A program made the translations under genes and the position numbers. 64,000 nt of DNA. It comes from Brevundimonas subvibrioides. Its GTDB lineage: Bacteria; Pseudomonadota; Alphaproteobacteria; Caulobacterales; Caulobacteraceae. Below, in pieces: positions 57,042-64,000 of this stretch. Position 1 is the stretch's first letter; each line of letters opens with the position of its first letter. A model generated the notes under the pieces. The model saw nothing but the letters and a program-made list of their open reading frames with translations. It made no database searches and was not told the origin of the DNA. The stretch covers positions 1-64,000 of the forward strand of contig NCEB01000004.1 of NCBI GenBank assembly GCA_002280475.1, read 5' to 3'.

Positions 57042-59363
57042 ATGGCGGAGGCCGACATCGCATTCGCGGCGGCTGCGGGAGCGGCGGGTCTGGCCCTCGC
57101 GGTCAGCGCCTGGGCCTTTCGCCTGCGCCGCGAAACGGCGGCGCGGCTGGACGCGGCCCTGGTCTCGCACGAGGCGCTGACCCGTCAGGCCTCGGCCGGG
57201 ATCAGCGCCGTCGCCGCCTTCGACGAGGTCCGACTGGGGCTGCAGCCGGGCGAGCCTCCCATCCTGTTGGGCTCCGATCCCGCCGTGGCGGCGGCGCGGG
57301 CGGTGTTGGCCGGGGATCGCGACGGCACCGACGCCCTGGTCCTGTCCGAAGCCCTTCACACCCGCCACGGCGAGGCGATCGACCGGCTGCTGGCCGAGGG
57401 CGCGCCGTTTCGCGCGCGCGATCCCGCCAGCGGCTGGACCGTCGAAGGGCGGACCGACGGCGGCGTCGCCTGGCTGAGGCTGACCGAGCGGTCCGAGGCC
57501 GTCGCGTCCCCGGGCGATCCCGGGCTGGGCGCGGGCCTGATCGCCGAGGCCTCGCCCTCGCCGGCCTGGGTGCTGGACGGCGAAGGCGGCCTGGTCTGGG
57601 CCAACCGCGCCTGGCTGGCCGAGACCGGCTGCGTGACCCTGGATGAGGCGCGCGAACGCCAGGCCTCCTTCGACCGGGGGGCCGACCAGCTGGCGGCCGA
57701 GGCCGGGCGGATCGGCACGCGCCAGGAGGGTTTCCGCTGGACGCCCGGCGAAGGCCGCCGACGCGCCTGGAAGATCATGGCCGAGCCGATCGCCGGCGCA
57801 GGCGGCCCGGTGCTGGTCTTCGCGCTCGACATGACCGAGGCCGAGGAGACGCGCGACACCCTGCGCCGCCACGTCGAGGCCCATGACGAGACGCTCAACC
57901 ACCTCGCCGACGCGGTCGCCATCTTCGGGCCGTCGCGTCGGCTGGCCTTCCACAACACCGCCTTTCAGGCCCTGTTCGGTCTGGACGCCGCCTGGCTGGA
58001 CGAGCGCCCGACCCACGCCGAGCTGCTGGACCGCCTGCGTCAGCGCCGCATGCTGCCCGAGGTGGTCGATTACGCAAGTTGGAAGACGCGCGAGCTGGAC
58101 TTCTATGGGGCGGCCGAGGCGGCCCCGGACGAGAGCTGGTCCCTGCCGGACGGGCGGACCTTGCGCGTCGTGCGCCAGCCCCACCCCCTGGGCGGGGTGC
58201 TGCTGCTGTTTTCGGACATCACCGGCGAGCTGAACCTGCGCAGCCGGTTCAATGCCCAGCTACAGGTCCAGACAGCGACGCTGGACAAGCTGAACGACGC
58301 CGTCGCCGTGTTCGGCTCGGATGGAAGGCTGCGTCTGCACAACGAGGCGTTCGAGAGCTTCTGGAACCTGTCGGCCGAGACGCTCAGGGACGCCGGTGAC
58401 TTCGACGCCGTGGCCGAGCTGTGCAAGGCCGCCCTGCCGGACGCGGCCCTGTGGCTGGGGCTGAAGGCGCGGGTGGCCGACCCCGATCCCGAAAGCCGCG
58501 TGGCGGTCTCCGGCGAGGGACGGACCCTGGATGGCCGCACGGCCGCCTGGCAGACCCGGCCTCTGCCGGACGGAGCAACCCTGGTCGCGTTCTCCGATGT
58601 GACGGCACGGCGCGAGCTGGAGCAGGCCCTGGCCCAGCGCGAGGCGGCCCTGAAGGAAAGCCAGGCCCTGAAGCGCGAGTTCGTCGGCTCGGTCAGCTAC
58701 GAGCTCCGCACGCCCCTGACGACCATCGTCGGCTATTCCGAGCTGCTGGAGACCCTGGGCGACCTGCCGGAACGCAGCCGCCAGCACGCCGGAGCCATCC
58801 GGATCGCGGCGGGACAGCTGGCCGCCTCGATCGACGATGTGCTGGACATGGCCCAGATCGACGCCGGCGAAATGGAGCTGTCGCTGGGCGACGTGCGGAT
58901 CAAGGACCTGTTCGCCGAGGCGGCAGGACGGCATCTGGGCCGCATCGAGGGCCGGGGCGCGAGCTTCCGCGCCGAGGTGCCCGCCGACCTGCCGATCCTG
59001 CGCGGCGACGCGCGGCGACTGGGCCAGGCGGTCGATCACCTGCTGGACAACGCCGCCCGGTCGATCTCCGAAGGCGGCGTCGTCACCCTGAAGGCCGAGG
59101 CCAACGCCTCGGAGATCCGCATTCGGGTCGAGGACACCGGTCGGGGCATCCCCTATCACCTGCAGGCCCATGTGTTCGACCGCTTCGTCAAGCGCGAGCG
59201 CGGCGGGCCGGGCGTCGGCCTGGCCCTGGTCAAGGCGCTGGTCGAGCTGCACGGCGGCTGGGCCGAGGTCGAGAGCGAACCGGGCAAGGGCGCGGCCTTC
59301 ATCCTGCACCTGCCGCTGGAGGCCGACGGCGTGGCGGCGGCACCGGAGCTGGCGCTGGGTTAG
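57042..59363 (+). CDS. divL: DivL-type cell-cycle pseudokinase (Tyr in place of His)
   Basis: A 773-residue protein, close to the 769 of Caulobacter DivL. An N-terminal membrane segment (AFAAAAGAAGLALAVSAWAF) is followed by PAS-like regions (about 160-270, 285-395 and 408-525) and a kinase core. The phospho-acceptor position is tyrosine: GSVSYELRTPLTTIVGY, Y553 (codon TAC at 58698-58700), matching Y550 of Caulobacter DivL. The ATP-binding N box is LLDNAARSIS, G1 is DTGRGIP and G2 is GGPGVGLALV. In Caulobacter DivL binds DivK and controls CckA and thus CtrA; the same role is inferred. The stop codon opens a heptamer repeat. Confidence 0.95.
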   Translation: MAEADIAFAAAAGAAGLALAVSAWAFRLRRETAARLDAALVSHEALTRQASAGISAVAAFDEVRLGLQPGEPPILLGSDPAVAAARAVLAGDRDGTDALVLSEALHTRHGEAIDRLLAEGAPFRARDPASGWTVEGRTDGGVAWLRLTERSEAVASPGDPGLGAGLIAEASPSPAWVLDGEGGLVWANRAWLAETGCVTLDEARERQASFDRGADQLAAEAGRIGTRQEGFRWTPGEGRRRAWKIMAEPIAGAGGPVLVFALDMTEAEETRDTLRRHVEAHDETLNHLADAVAIFGPSRRLAFHNTAFQALFGLDAAWLDERPTHAELLDRLRQRRMLPEVVDYASWKTRELDFYGAAEAAPDESWSLPDGRTLRVVRQPHPLGGVLLLFSDITGELNLRSRFNAQLQVQTATLDKLNDAVAVFGSDGRLRLHNEAFESFWNLSAETLRDAGDFDAVAELCKAALPDAALWLGLKARVADPDPESRVAVSGEGRTLDGRTAAWQTRPLPDGATLVAFSDVTARRELEQALAQREAALKESQALKREFVGSVSYELRTPLTTIVGYSELLETLGDLPERSRQHAGAIRIAAGQLAASIDDVLDMAQIDAGEMELSLGDVRIKDLFAEAAGRHLGRIEGRGASFRAEVPADLPILRGDARRLGQAVDHLLDNAARSISEGGVVTLKAEANASEIRIRVEDTGRGIPYHLQAHVFDRFVKRERGGPGVGLALVKALVELHGGWAEVESEPGKGAAFILHLPLEADGVAAAPELALG

Positions 59364-59447
59364 GCAGGAGGCAGTAGGTTTGAGCGGTGTCGGCCCACCC
59401 ACTTACCTCCCGACCCTTTACTGCCTACTGCCTACTGCCTACTGCCT
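59362..59447. repeat. Second heptamer repeat with inverted arms
   Basis: AGGCAGGAGGCAGTAGG (59362-59378) is the short left arm and TACTGCC repeated four times (59419-59447) the long right arm, with 40 bp between. It is the same TAGGCAG/CTGCCTA unit as at 49424-49550, again at a gene boundary (after divL, before the HAD gene). Confidence 0.85.
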
Positions 59448-59452
59448 TCCTT

Positions 59453-60304
59453 ATGGCCGACCTCCTCAAGACCGCCCTGATCTACGACTTCGACGGCACG
59501 CTGGCGCGCGGCAACATGCAGGAGGTGACCTTCATCCCCTCGGTCGGCATGGGCGTGGGCGACTTCTGGGGCGAGGCGGACCGGCTGACCAAGTCGGCCG
59601 ATGGCGACAACATCCTGATGTATATGCAGCTGATGCTGCAGCGGGCTCGCGAGAACGGGCGGCCGGTGACCAGGACCTTGCTCAAGGAACACGGCGAGGA
59701 CGTCAAACTGTTCGACGGGCTGAAGTCCGACCTGACCGGCAAGGGCTGGTTCGAGCGGATCGACAGGGTCGGCCGCAAGTATGGGCTGGAGATCGAGCAT
59801 TACATCATCTCGGCGGGGCTGGAGGAGATGATCGACGGCTGTCCCATCCGCCCGGCCTTCCGGCACGTCTTCGCGTCCAAGTTCGCCTATGACGACCACG
59901 GGGTGGCGATCTGGCCGGCGGTGGGCGTGAACTATACCACCAAGACCCAGTATCTGTTCCGCATCAACAAGGGCGTCCTGAACCACTGGGACCACGAGCG
60001 GATCAACAAGTTCGTGCCCGACGACGAACGCGCCGTGCCGTTCGAGCGGATGATCTTCCTGGGCGACGGCGACACCGATGTGCCGACCATGAAGATGATG
60101 CACACCAAGGGCGGCTTCTCGATCGCGGTCTATGATCCCAGGAACTCGGAACGCGACCAGGAGAAGATCTACGGCCTGATCTCGGAGGACCGCGTCAATT
60201 TCGTCGCCGCCGCCGACTATCGCGAGGGCCAGCCGCTGGACCTGATCGTCAAGGGCCTGCTGGGCCGGATCGCCATCAACGCCGGGACGATGGCGGCGGT
60301 GTGA
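59453..60304 (+). CDS. HAD-superfamily phosphatase
   Basis: A 283-residue haloacid dehalogenase-type hydrolase. Motif I is IYDFDGTLARGNM (nucleophile D12 and D14), and motif III/IV is in MIFLGDGDTDVPTMKMMHTK. A large cap lies between (residues 30-130), and IEHYIISAGLEEMIDGCPIR holds the motif II serine, as in phosphoserine-phosphatase-like enzymes. The substrate is unknown. The start at 59453 follows the repeat directly, and SD-like sequence is weak. It has no clear partner in the neighbourhood. Confidence 0.88.
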   Translation: MADLLKTALIYDFDGTLARGNMQEVTFIPSVGMGVGDFWGEADRLTKSADGDNILMYMQLMLQRARENGRPVTRTLLKEHGEDVKLFDGLKSDLTGKGWFERIDRVGRKYGLEIEHYIISAGLEEMIDGCPIRPAFRHVFASKFAYDDHGVAIWPAVGVNYTTKTQYLFRINKGVLNHWDHERINKFVPDDERAVPFERMIFLGDGDTDVPTMKMMHTKGGFSIAVYDPRNSERDQEKIYGLISEDRVNFVAAADYREGQPLDLIVKGLLGRIAINAGTMAAV

Positions 60305-60308
60305 GGCC

Positions 60309-60635
60309 TCAGCCGGTCGCGGCGTCGGCGTCTTTCTGAGGCGCTTTCGCCTTCTGATCGTCACCCGTGTTGACGACCGGGTCTCCGCCGGCAGGCGGCT
60401 GTGAAGCCGCCGCCTTTTGCCCCTGCGCCGCCAGGCTCTGATTGATGTCGGCCTGATCCGGGTCGACGTCCGAGCCGGAGGCGGAGCCGCCTCGCAGCGA
60501 TCCCGCCCGGGTGTCCGAACCCATGTCGCTACCGCTCAGGGCGGCCTTCAGGGCGTCGCCGGCCTTGGCCGGATCAAGGCGGTCGCGAGCCTCGGCGGAC
60601 GGCAGGTCATTGGTGGGTCGATCGGCGTCGGTCAT
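60309..60635 (-). CDS. Low-complexity acidic protein of unknown function
   Basis: A 108-residue protein with no hydrophobic core, rich in Asp, Ala, Gly and Ser (MTDADRPTNDLPSAEARDRL, then SASGSDVDPDQADINQSLAA). Predicted disordered along its whole length. No family recognised. AGGAGC lies a few bases before the start, supporting translation. It converges on the HAD gene with 5 bp between stops. Confidence 0.55.
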   Translation of the reverse strand: MTDADRPTNDLPSAEARDRLDPAKAGDALKAALSGSDMGSDTRAGSLRGGSASGSDVDPDQADINQSLAAQGQKAAASQPPAGGDPVVNTGDDQKAKAPQKDADAATG

Positions 60636-60694
60636 GCGAGGGCTCCTGTGGAAACGGAAGGTCGCGGGGGAGCCGTCGGTTCCGCGCGAGGAAA

Positions 60695-60718
60695 GGGGCC
60701 GCGATCGCTCGCGGCCCC
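60695..60718 (-). terminator. Strong hairpin after the homospermidine-synthase-like gene
   Basis: GGGGCCGCG (60695-60703) pairs with CGCGGCCCC (60710-60718) around a 6-nt loop. On the minus strand it is followed by TTTCC, a short T run, about 56 nt after the stop at 60774. Confidence 0.6.
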
Positions 60719-60730
60719 GGCTTGCTCGTG

Positions 60731-60771
60731 TCGCTATCGCTCGCCGCGCGGCGGCTTGCTGCTTGAGCGCG
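60731..60771. repeat. Short hairpin repeat (SIR family)
   Basis: TCGCTATCGCTCGCCGCGCG, then GCTTGCTGCTTGAGCGCG. It ends three bases from the stop codon of the homospermidine-synthase-like gene, in the usual boundary position. Confidence 0.75.
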
Positions 60772-60773
60772 GG

Positions 60774-61829
60774 TCAGGCCGCCTCGAACAGCTTGTTCCA
60801 CCGGCGCTTGTCGCGGTTCTTCCAGGCACCCCGGTGATAGGCGTCGGAGCCGATCAGCGGGACGACGGTCGTGGCCTCGGCGAACACCATCTGTTCGTGC
60901 GTCGTCTGGACCTTGCCCCAGGAGGCGGCCTCTTTCAGCGTCGAGGAGGAGCAGGCGCCGTCGCGGACGTCGGCGACCGTGATCTGCACCGCGTATTTGT
61001 GCATCTCGGCCTCGATGCCGAGGATCTCGGCGCAGACCACCGTGTCCTGGGCGAAGTTCTTGGGCACGCCGCCGCCGACCATGAACAGGCCGGTGACGCC
61101 CGCCGCGATCTTGATGTCGGTCAGTTCGCGGAAGTCGGCGACCGCGTCGATCATCAGATAGGGCTTCTTCTCGGCCATCCGCTCCTTCTGGTGCTTGACC
61201 AGACCGAAGCCGGCGGACGAGTCGACGAAGGCCGGGCAGAAGATCGGCACGCCCTCTTCATAGGCGGTCTGGATCAGCGAACCGGGCTTCCTGGCGTTGC
61301 CCTCGCTCAGCCATTTGCCCATTTCCCAGATGAACTCGCGGCTGGAATAGCCGCGCGGTTCCAGCCGGTTGCAGATCTCCAGGATGGTGTGGTCGCAGGC
61401 CTGGAGCTCTTCCTCGTCGATATAGGTGTCGTAGATGCGGTCGATGTAATTCTCGCGCAGGACGTTGTCGTCGACCTGACCGGCCGCCTGATAGTGTTTG
61501 AAGCCTAGGGCCTCGAAGAAATCCATGTCGACGATGGAGGCGCCGGTGGCGACCACGGCGTCGATCATGCCGAACTTCACCATGTCGCGGTACACATGCA
61601 TGCAGCCGCCGGCCGAGGTCGAACCGGCCAGGATCAGCCAGGGCGAGCAGGCGGTGTCTTCCAGCGCCATGTTGAAGATGTCGGCCGCCCGGGCGGTGTC
61701 GCGCGAGGAGAAGCTCATCTTGCGCATGCTGTCGATGATCGGACGCGCGTCGAAGCTGGTGATGTCGATGTGCTCCACGACGTTCTGGAGCAGCTGGGCC
61801 TTCTGGTTGGTCTGAACGGGAGCGTTCAT
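60774..61829 (-). CDS. Deoxyhypusine-synthase-like polyamine enzyme, probably homospermidine synthase type
   Basis: A 351-residue NAD-dependent enzyme of the deoxyhypusine synthase superfamily. Bacteria lack eIF5A, so the homologue makes a polyamine: homospermidine or a spermidine-type product from putrescine. Conserved parts are LILAGSTSAGGCMHVYRDMV, the NAD loop VGGGVPKNFAQDTV, VPIFCPAFVDSSAGFG and the catalytic lysine K306 in EAASWGKVQ. Its neighbour 0.6 kb upstream is a decarboxylase that supplies diamines. The gene is followed by a strong hairpin. Confidence 0.88.
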   Translation of the reverse strand: MNAPVQTNQKAQLLQNVVEHIDITSFDARPIIDSMRKMSFSSRDTARAADIFNMALEDTACSPWLILAGSTSAGGCMHVYRDMVKFGMIDAVVATGASIVDMDFFEALGFKHYQAAGQVDDNVLRENYIDRIYDTYIDEEELQACDHTILEICNRLEPRGYSSREFIWEMGKWLSEGNARKPGSLIQTAYEEGVPIFCPAFVDSSAGFGLVKHQKERMAEKKPYLMIDAVADFRELTDIKIAAGVTGLFMVGGGVPKNFAQDTVVCAEILGIEAEMHKYAVQITVADVRDGACSSSTLKEAASWGKVQTTHEQMVFAEATTVVPLIGSDAYHRGAWKNRDKRRWNKLFEAA

Positions 61830-61865
61830 TGCAAGGGTTTCCCTTTGGTTTGAGCGCCCGTCGTC

Positions 61866-61902
61866 AAAAACATCAGCGGCCCGGACGGAGCGACGGGCCG
61901 CT
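61866..61902 (-). terminator. Rho-independent terminator after the TM2 gene
   Basis: On the minus strand AGCGGCCC/GGGCCGCT form an 8-bp stem (61875-61902) followed by TGATGTTTTTG, with the T run at 61866-61870. It lies 44 nt after the TM2 stop and so separates that gene from the homospermidine-synthase-like gene. Confidence 0.75.
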
Positions 61903-61945
61903 GCGGTAGTCGTGGTGGTCGTCTAGTCCAAAAGCGTGACGGAGT

Positions 61946-62368
61946 TCAGACCGTTTCGACGAGAACAGGCGGCTGGGCCGCCTTCCTCGCCGCGTTTTCC
62001 TCGTTCTTCACCCGGATCCAGCCGGGGATCAGAAAGGCGTCGACGATCCACCAGATCGTCATGGGGACCCCCAGATAGGGTCCGAGCAGGCTGGTCATGA
62101 TCCAGGTCACGAACCCCGCCGCTGCCATGCCCAGCGCCGATTTCCAGCGCCCGACATACAAGCGGTGGCCGCCGGCCCAGCCCAGGAACAGCCAGAGCGC
62201 ATAGCCGATGACCAGGGTCCGGTTTCCGTCCCAGGGTTTGGAATAGGCCGGGTCGGACTCCATGAACTCGCGATGCCGCTGATCGTGCATCATCTGCGCG
62301 TGACCGGGCGCGTTCGATCCGTGATCGATGCTGGGCCCCGGATCGTGCGAGCCGTGCGCGTCGGACAT
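61946..62368 (-). CDS. TM2-domain membrane protein
   Basis: A 140-residue protein. The first 50 residues are polar and histidine-rich (SDAHGSHDPGPSIDHGSN, HAQMMHDQRHRE). The TM2 domain is from TLVIGYALWLFLGWAGGHRL, then YVGRWKSALGMAAAGFVTWI to VPMTIWWIVDAFLIPGW, the family ending. The start at 62368 has AGGTTC upstream. The role is unknown; TM2 proteins carry a GxHRFY-like loop, here GGHRLYVGR. It lies between two polyamine genes. Confidence 0.88.
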   Translation of the reverse strand: MSDAHGSHDPGPSIDHGSNAPGHAQMMHDQRHREFMESDPAYSKPWDGNRTLVIGYALWLFLGWAGGHRLYVGRWKSALGMAAAGFVTWIMTSLLGPYLGVPMTIWWIVDAFLIPGWIRVKNEENAARKAAQPPVLVETV

Positions 62369-62445
62369 CAAGAACCTCCCAAGCTTGGCCGTTCGAGAAG
62401 CCGTGACACCCGCGCGCGCGGTTCACAAGCCTTCGTTATCTGACC

Positions 62446-63711
62446 TCAGCGGCGACTCTTCCGGCGCTGGCCCGCCTTGCCCTTGGGGCGCGACAGGCGG
62501 ACGACCTTCCTGGCCTGCTCTTCCGCCGTGGTGCGCACGGTCGGGATGGAGCGGGGTGCCAGACCGTACAGCGAGGCCATCGGGGCGTCCTCGACCGCGG
62601 CGATGTCGTGTTCGCCATAGCCGTTGAAGCCCGTCGACATGGCCACGCCATAGGCGCCCAGCATGCCGATCTCGATGAAGTCGCCCTCGCGGATGTCGGC
62701 CGGCAGCCAGAACGGACCCGGCATATGGTCGATCGAATCGCAGGTCGGTCCATAGAACTGGAACGGCTTGAGATCTTCCGAGGCCTGGCCGTCCCGGACC
62801 AGCTTGGTCGGGAAGGGCCAGCGCGAGTGGGTCGCGTCGAATAGCGAGCCATAGGACCCGTCGTTCAGATACAGGGCGTCGCCCTTTCTCAGGTCCACGC
62901 GCGCCAGGATCGAGGACGACTCGGCCACCAGCGCCCGGCCGGGCTCGCACCACAACTCGGTGGTTTCCGACACGGGCATCTCGTTGAAGCCGCGATGGAT
63001 GGCGTCGGCGTATTCGCTCATGTCCGGCGGAACCATGCCCGGATAGACCGAGGGGAAGCCGCCGCCCACGTCGACGATGTCGACAAAGACGCCCGCCTTC
63101 TTGATGGCGCGACCGACCTGGGCCATCGCCGCCTCATAGGCCGAGGGGCGCATGCACTGGGACCCGACGTGGAAGCAGACGCCCATCAGCCCGTCCCTGA
63201 CCGCCCGGCGCGTGGCCAGGAGCAGGGCCGGGGCCTGATCGGTCGAGACACCGAACTTGCCGGACAGGGAATAGGCCGCGCCGTCCGCCGAGACCGCCAT
63301 GCGGACCAGCAGGTTCAGATCGTCCGCGCCGCCGGTGGCGTCGAGGATCTTCTGCAGCTCGTCCTCGCAGTCGAGCGAGAAGGTGCGCACGCCGTGATCG
63401 AAATAGGCGCGCGTGATCGCCGAGCGGCTCTTGACCGGGTGCATGAAGGCCAGGCGCGCGTCGGCGCTGACCGAGCGGACCAGCTCGATCTCGGCCAGAG
63501 ATGCGACGTCGAACCCGGTGACGCCCGCGTCAACGAGGGTCTGGATGACCCATGCGGACGGGTTTGCCTTCACGGCATAGAAGACGTCAGCCTTTAGATT
63601 GTCCTGGAACCAGCGCGCCGCTACGGAAACCGAACGCGGCCGCACGAGTGCGACGGGACGTTCAGGGGACCGCTCGCGGACCAGGTCCAGGGGAAATGTG
63701 TACGTGCGCAA
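62446..63711 (-). CDS. Ornithine/lysine decarboxylase, alanine-racemase fold (type III PLP)
   Basis: A 421-residue decarboxylase of the eukaryotic ODC-like fold. The PLP lysine is K48 in FYAVKANPSAW, and the PLP phosphate contacts are in VCFHVGSQC (H181) and IVDVGGGFPSVYPG. The substrate-side cysteine C324 is in YGPTCDSIDHM. It makes putrescine or cadaverine for the homospermidine-synthase-like enzyme. The start is TTG at 63711, the only start codon before the conserved part. The C-terminus is basic (RPKGKAGQRRKSRR), an extra 20 residues. Confidence 0.92.
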   Translation of the reverse strand: MRTYTFPLDLVRERSPERPVALVRPRSVSVAARWFQDNLKADVFYAVKANPSAWVIQTLVDAGVTGFDVASLAEIELVRSVSADARLAFMHPVKSRSAITRAYFDHGVRTFSLDCEDELQKILDATGGADDLNLLVRMAVSADGAAYSLSGKFGVSTDQAPALLLATRRAVRDGLMGVCFHVGSQCMRPSAYEAAMAQVGRAIKKAGVFVDIVDVGGGFPSVYPGMVPPDMSEYADAIHRGFNEMPVSETTELWCEPGRALVAESSSILARVDLRKGDALYLNDGSYGSLFDATHSRWPFPTKLVRDGQASEDLKPFQFYGPTCDSIDHMPGPFWLPADIREGDFIEIGMLGAYGVAMSTGFNGYGEHDIAAVEDAPMASLYGLAPRSIPTVRTTAEEQARKVVRLSRPKGKAGQRRKSRR

Positions 63712-63944
63712 TTCACGTAAACCCCTGTTATTGTTAAACCCAGCCGGCGTTAGCAGCGCAAACGTTAGACCTACGGGGTCCGCCGGAAGCGGCCATATGG
63801 GGTCACGCGACTGTCATGTAAAGCGGTTTTTTTGCGGCGAGGCCCTGTGGGCAATCTTCTGATCCGACGACGGAAGGTCTGTGATTTCAACGTCGCGAAG
63901 TGCATGCGTCCGATTCTGGCGTATCGGGCTGGTCAGGTACGACG
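63712..63944. promoter_or_regulatory. Long leader/promoter region between the decarboxylase and the next gene
   Basis: This 233-bp gap holds no clear gene. It is less GC-rich near the decarboxylase start (GTTATTGTTAAACC), with CCGCCGGAAGCGG able to form a stem. Alphaproteobacterial ornithine decarboxylase genes often have a speF RNA motif in this position; a match was not proved by eye. Confidence 0.35.
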
Positions 63945-64000
63945 ATGATGAACGCGACCGCCCTCGGTGAGATTGAATTTTATCTATTCAGGCCGTTCGA
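63945..64000 (+). CDS. Start of an unidentified gene (cut by window end)
   Basis: Two adjacent ATGs (63945 and 63948) open a frame MMNATALGEIEFYLFRPF that stays open to the window edge, only 18 codons. The AT content rises here (GAATTTTATCTATTC). GNAT acetyltransferases are often neighbours of such decarboxylases, but the visible part is too short to name. Confidence 0.35.
   Translation, partial: MMNATALGEIEFYLFRPF

Overview
The window is high-GC alphaproteobacterial DNA, most like a Caulobacteraceae member and probably a Brevundimonas-type genome. This is inferred from gene content and protein character, without a database search. The best single marker is a DivL-type kinase (57042-59363) that carries tyrosine where other histidine kinases carry the phospho-accepting histidine. 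Other supports are the rpmH-rnpA-yidC-engB block, an F1-only ATP synthase operon (atpHAGDC without F0 genes), and polyamine synthesis by a deoxyhypusine-synthase-like enzyme plus an alanine-racemase-fold decarboxylase. The region is mostly core chromosome. No prophage, integrase, transposase, rRNA, tRNA or CRISPR array was seen.

Layout. 1-9 kb: the end of a membrane protein gene behind a possible zinc-regulator box, a Trm112-like protein, a HisN-type phosphatase, a hydrolase with two exported methyltransferase-like paralogues, a heat-shock gene (hsp20) with a sigma-32-like promoter and a ROSE-like leader, two coupled pentapeptide-repeat genes, a shortened RibD-like deaminase and gpmA. 9-19 kb: a phosphomannomutase/phosphoglucomutase, a TVP38/kinase pair, rpmH-rnpA-yidC-engB, a TauE-type permease, prfA and a GreA-like factor. 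19-30 kb: flavoprotein, serine hydrolase, MFS and RarD transporters, asd, zapE, a YbjN-like protein, mdh, SIMPL and HIT proteins. 30-41 kb: sdhCDAB, a VapBC module, a 2Fe-2S ferredoxin, a PilZ protein, tandem S9 peptidases and two exported proteins. 41-49 kb: glutaminyl cyclase, TerC, atpHAGDC, YnfA and a Gdx/SugE exporter behind a structured leader. 49-57 kb, on the minus strand: rppH, a polysaccharide-deacetylase-like protein, ctpA, an EnvC-like protein, rlmH, rsfS, nadD and obgE. 57-64 kb: divL, a HAD phosphatase, homospermidine-synthase-like and decarboxylase genes and a TM2 protein.

Two things stand out beyond gene content. First, four plus-strand genes between 32 and 46 kb (sdhA, the second S9 peptidase, atpA, atpG) each lack an internal segment and are frameshifted. 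Three of these are central energy genes, so assembly error or sequencing of a damaged template is more likely than true gene loss, but the pattern needs checking. Second, the intergenic DNA is full of repeats. There is a short hairpin family of about 40 bp (at least eight copies), five long inverted repeats with shared arms, one mosaic palindromic element, and a heptamer cruciform repeat found twice. Several of these supply stop codons, C-terminal codons or a Shine-Dalgarno sequence to neighbouring genes.
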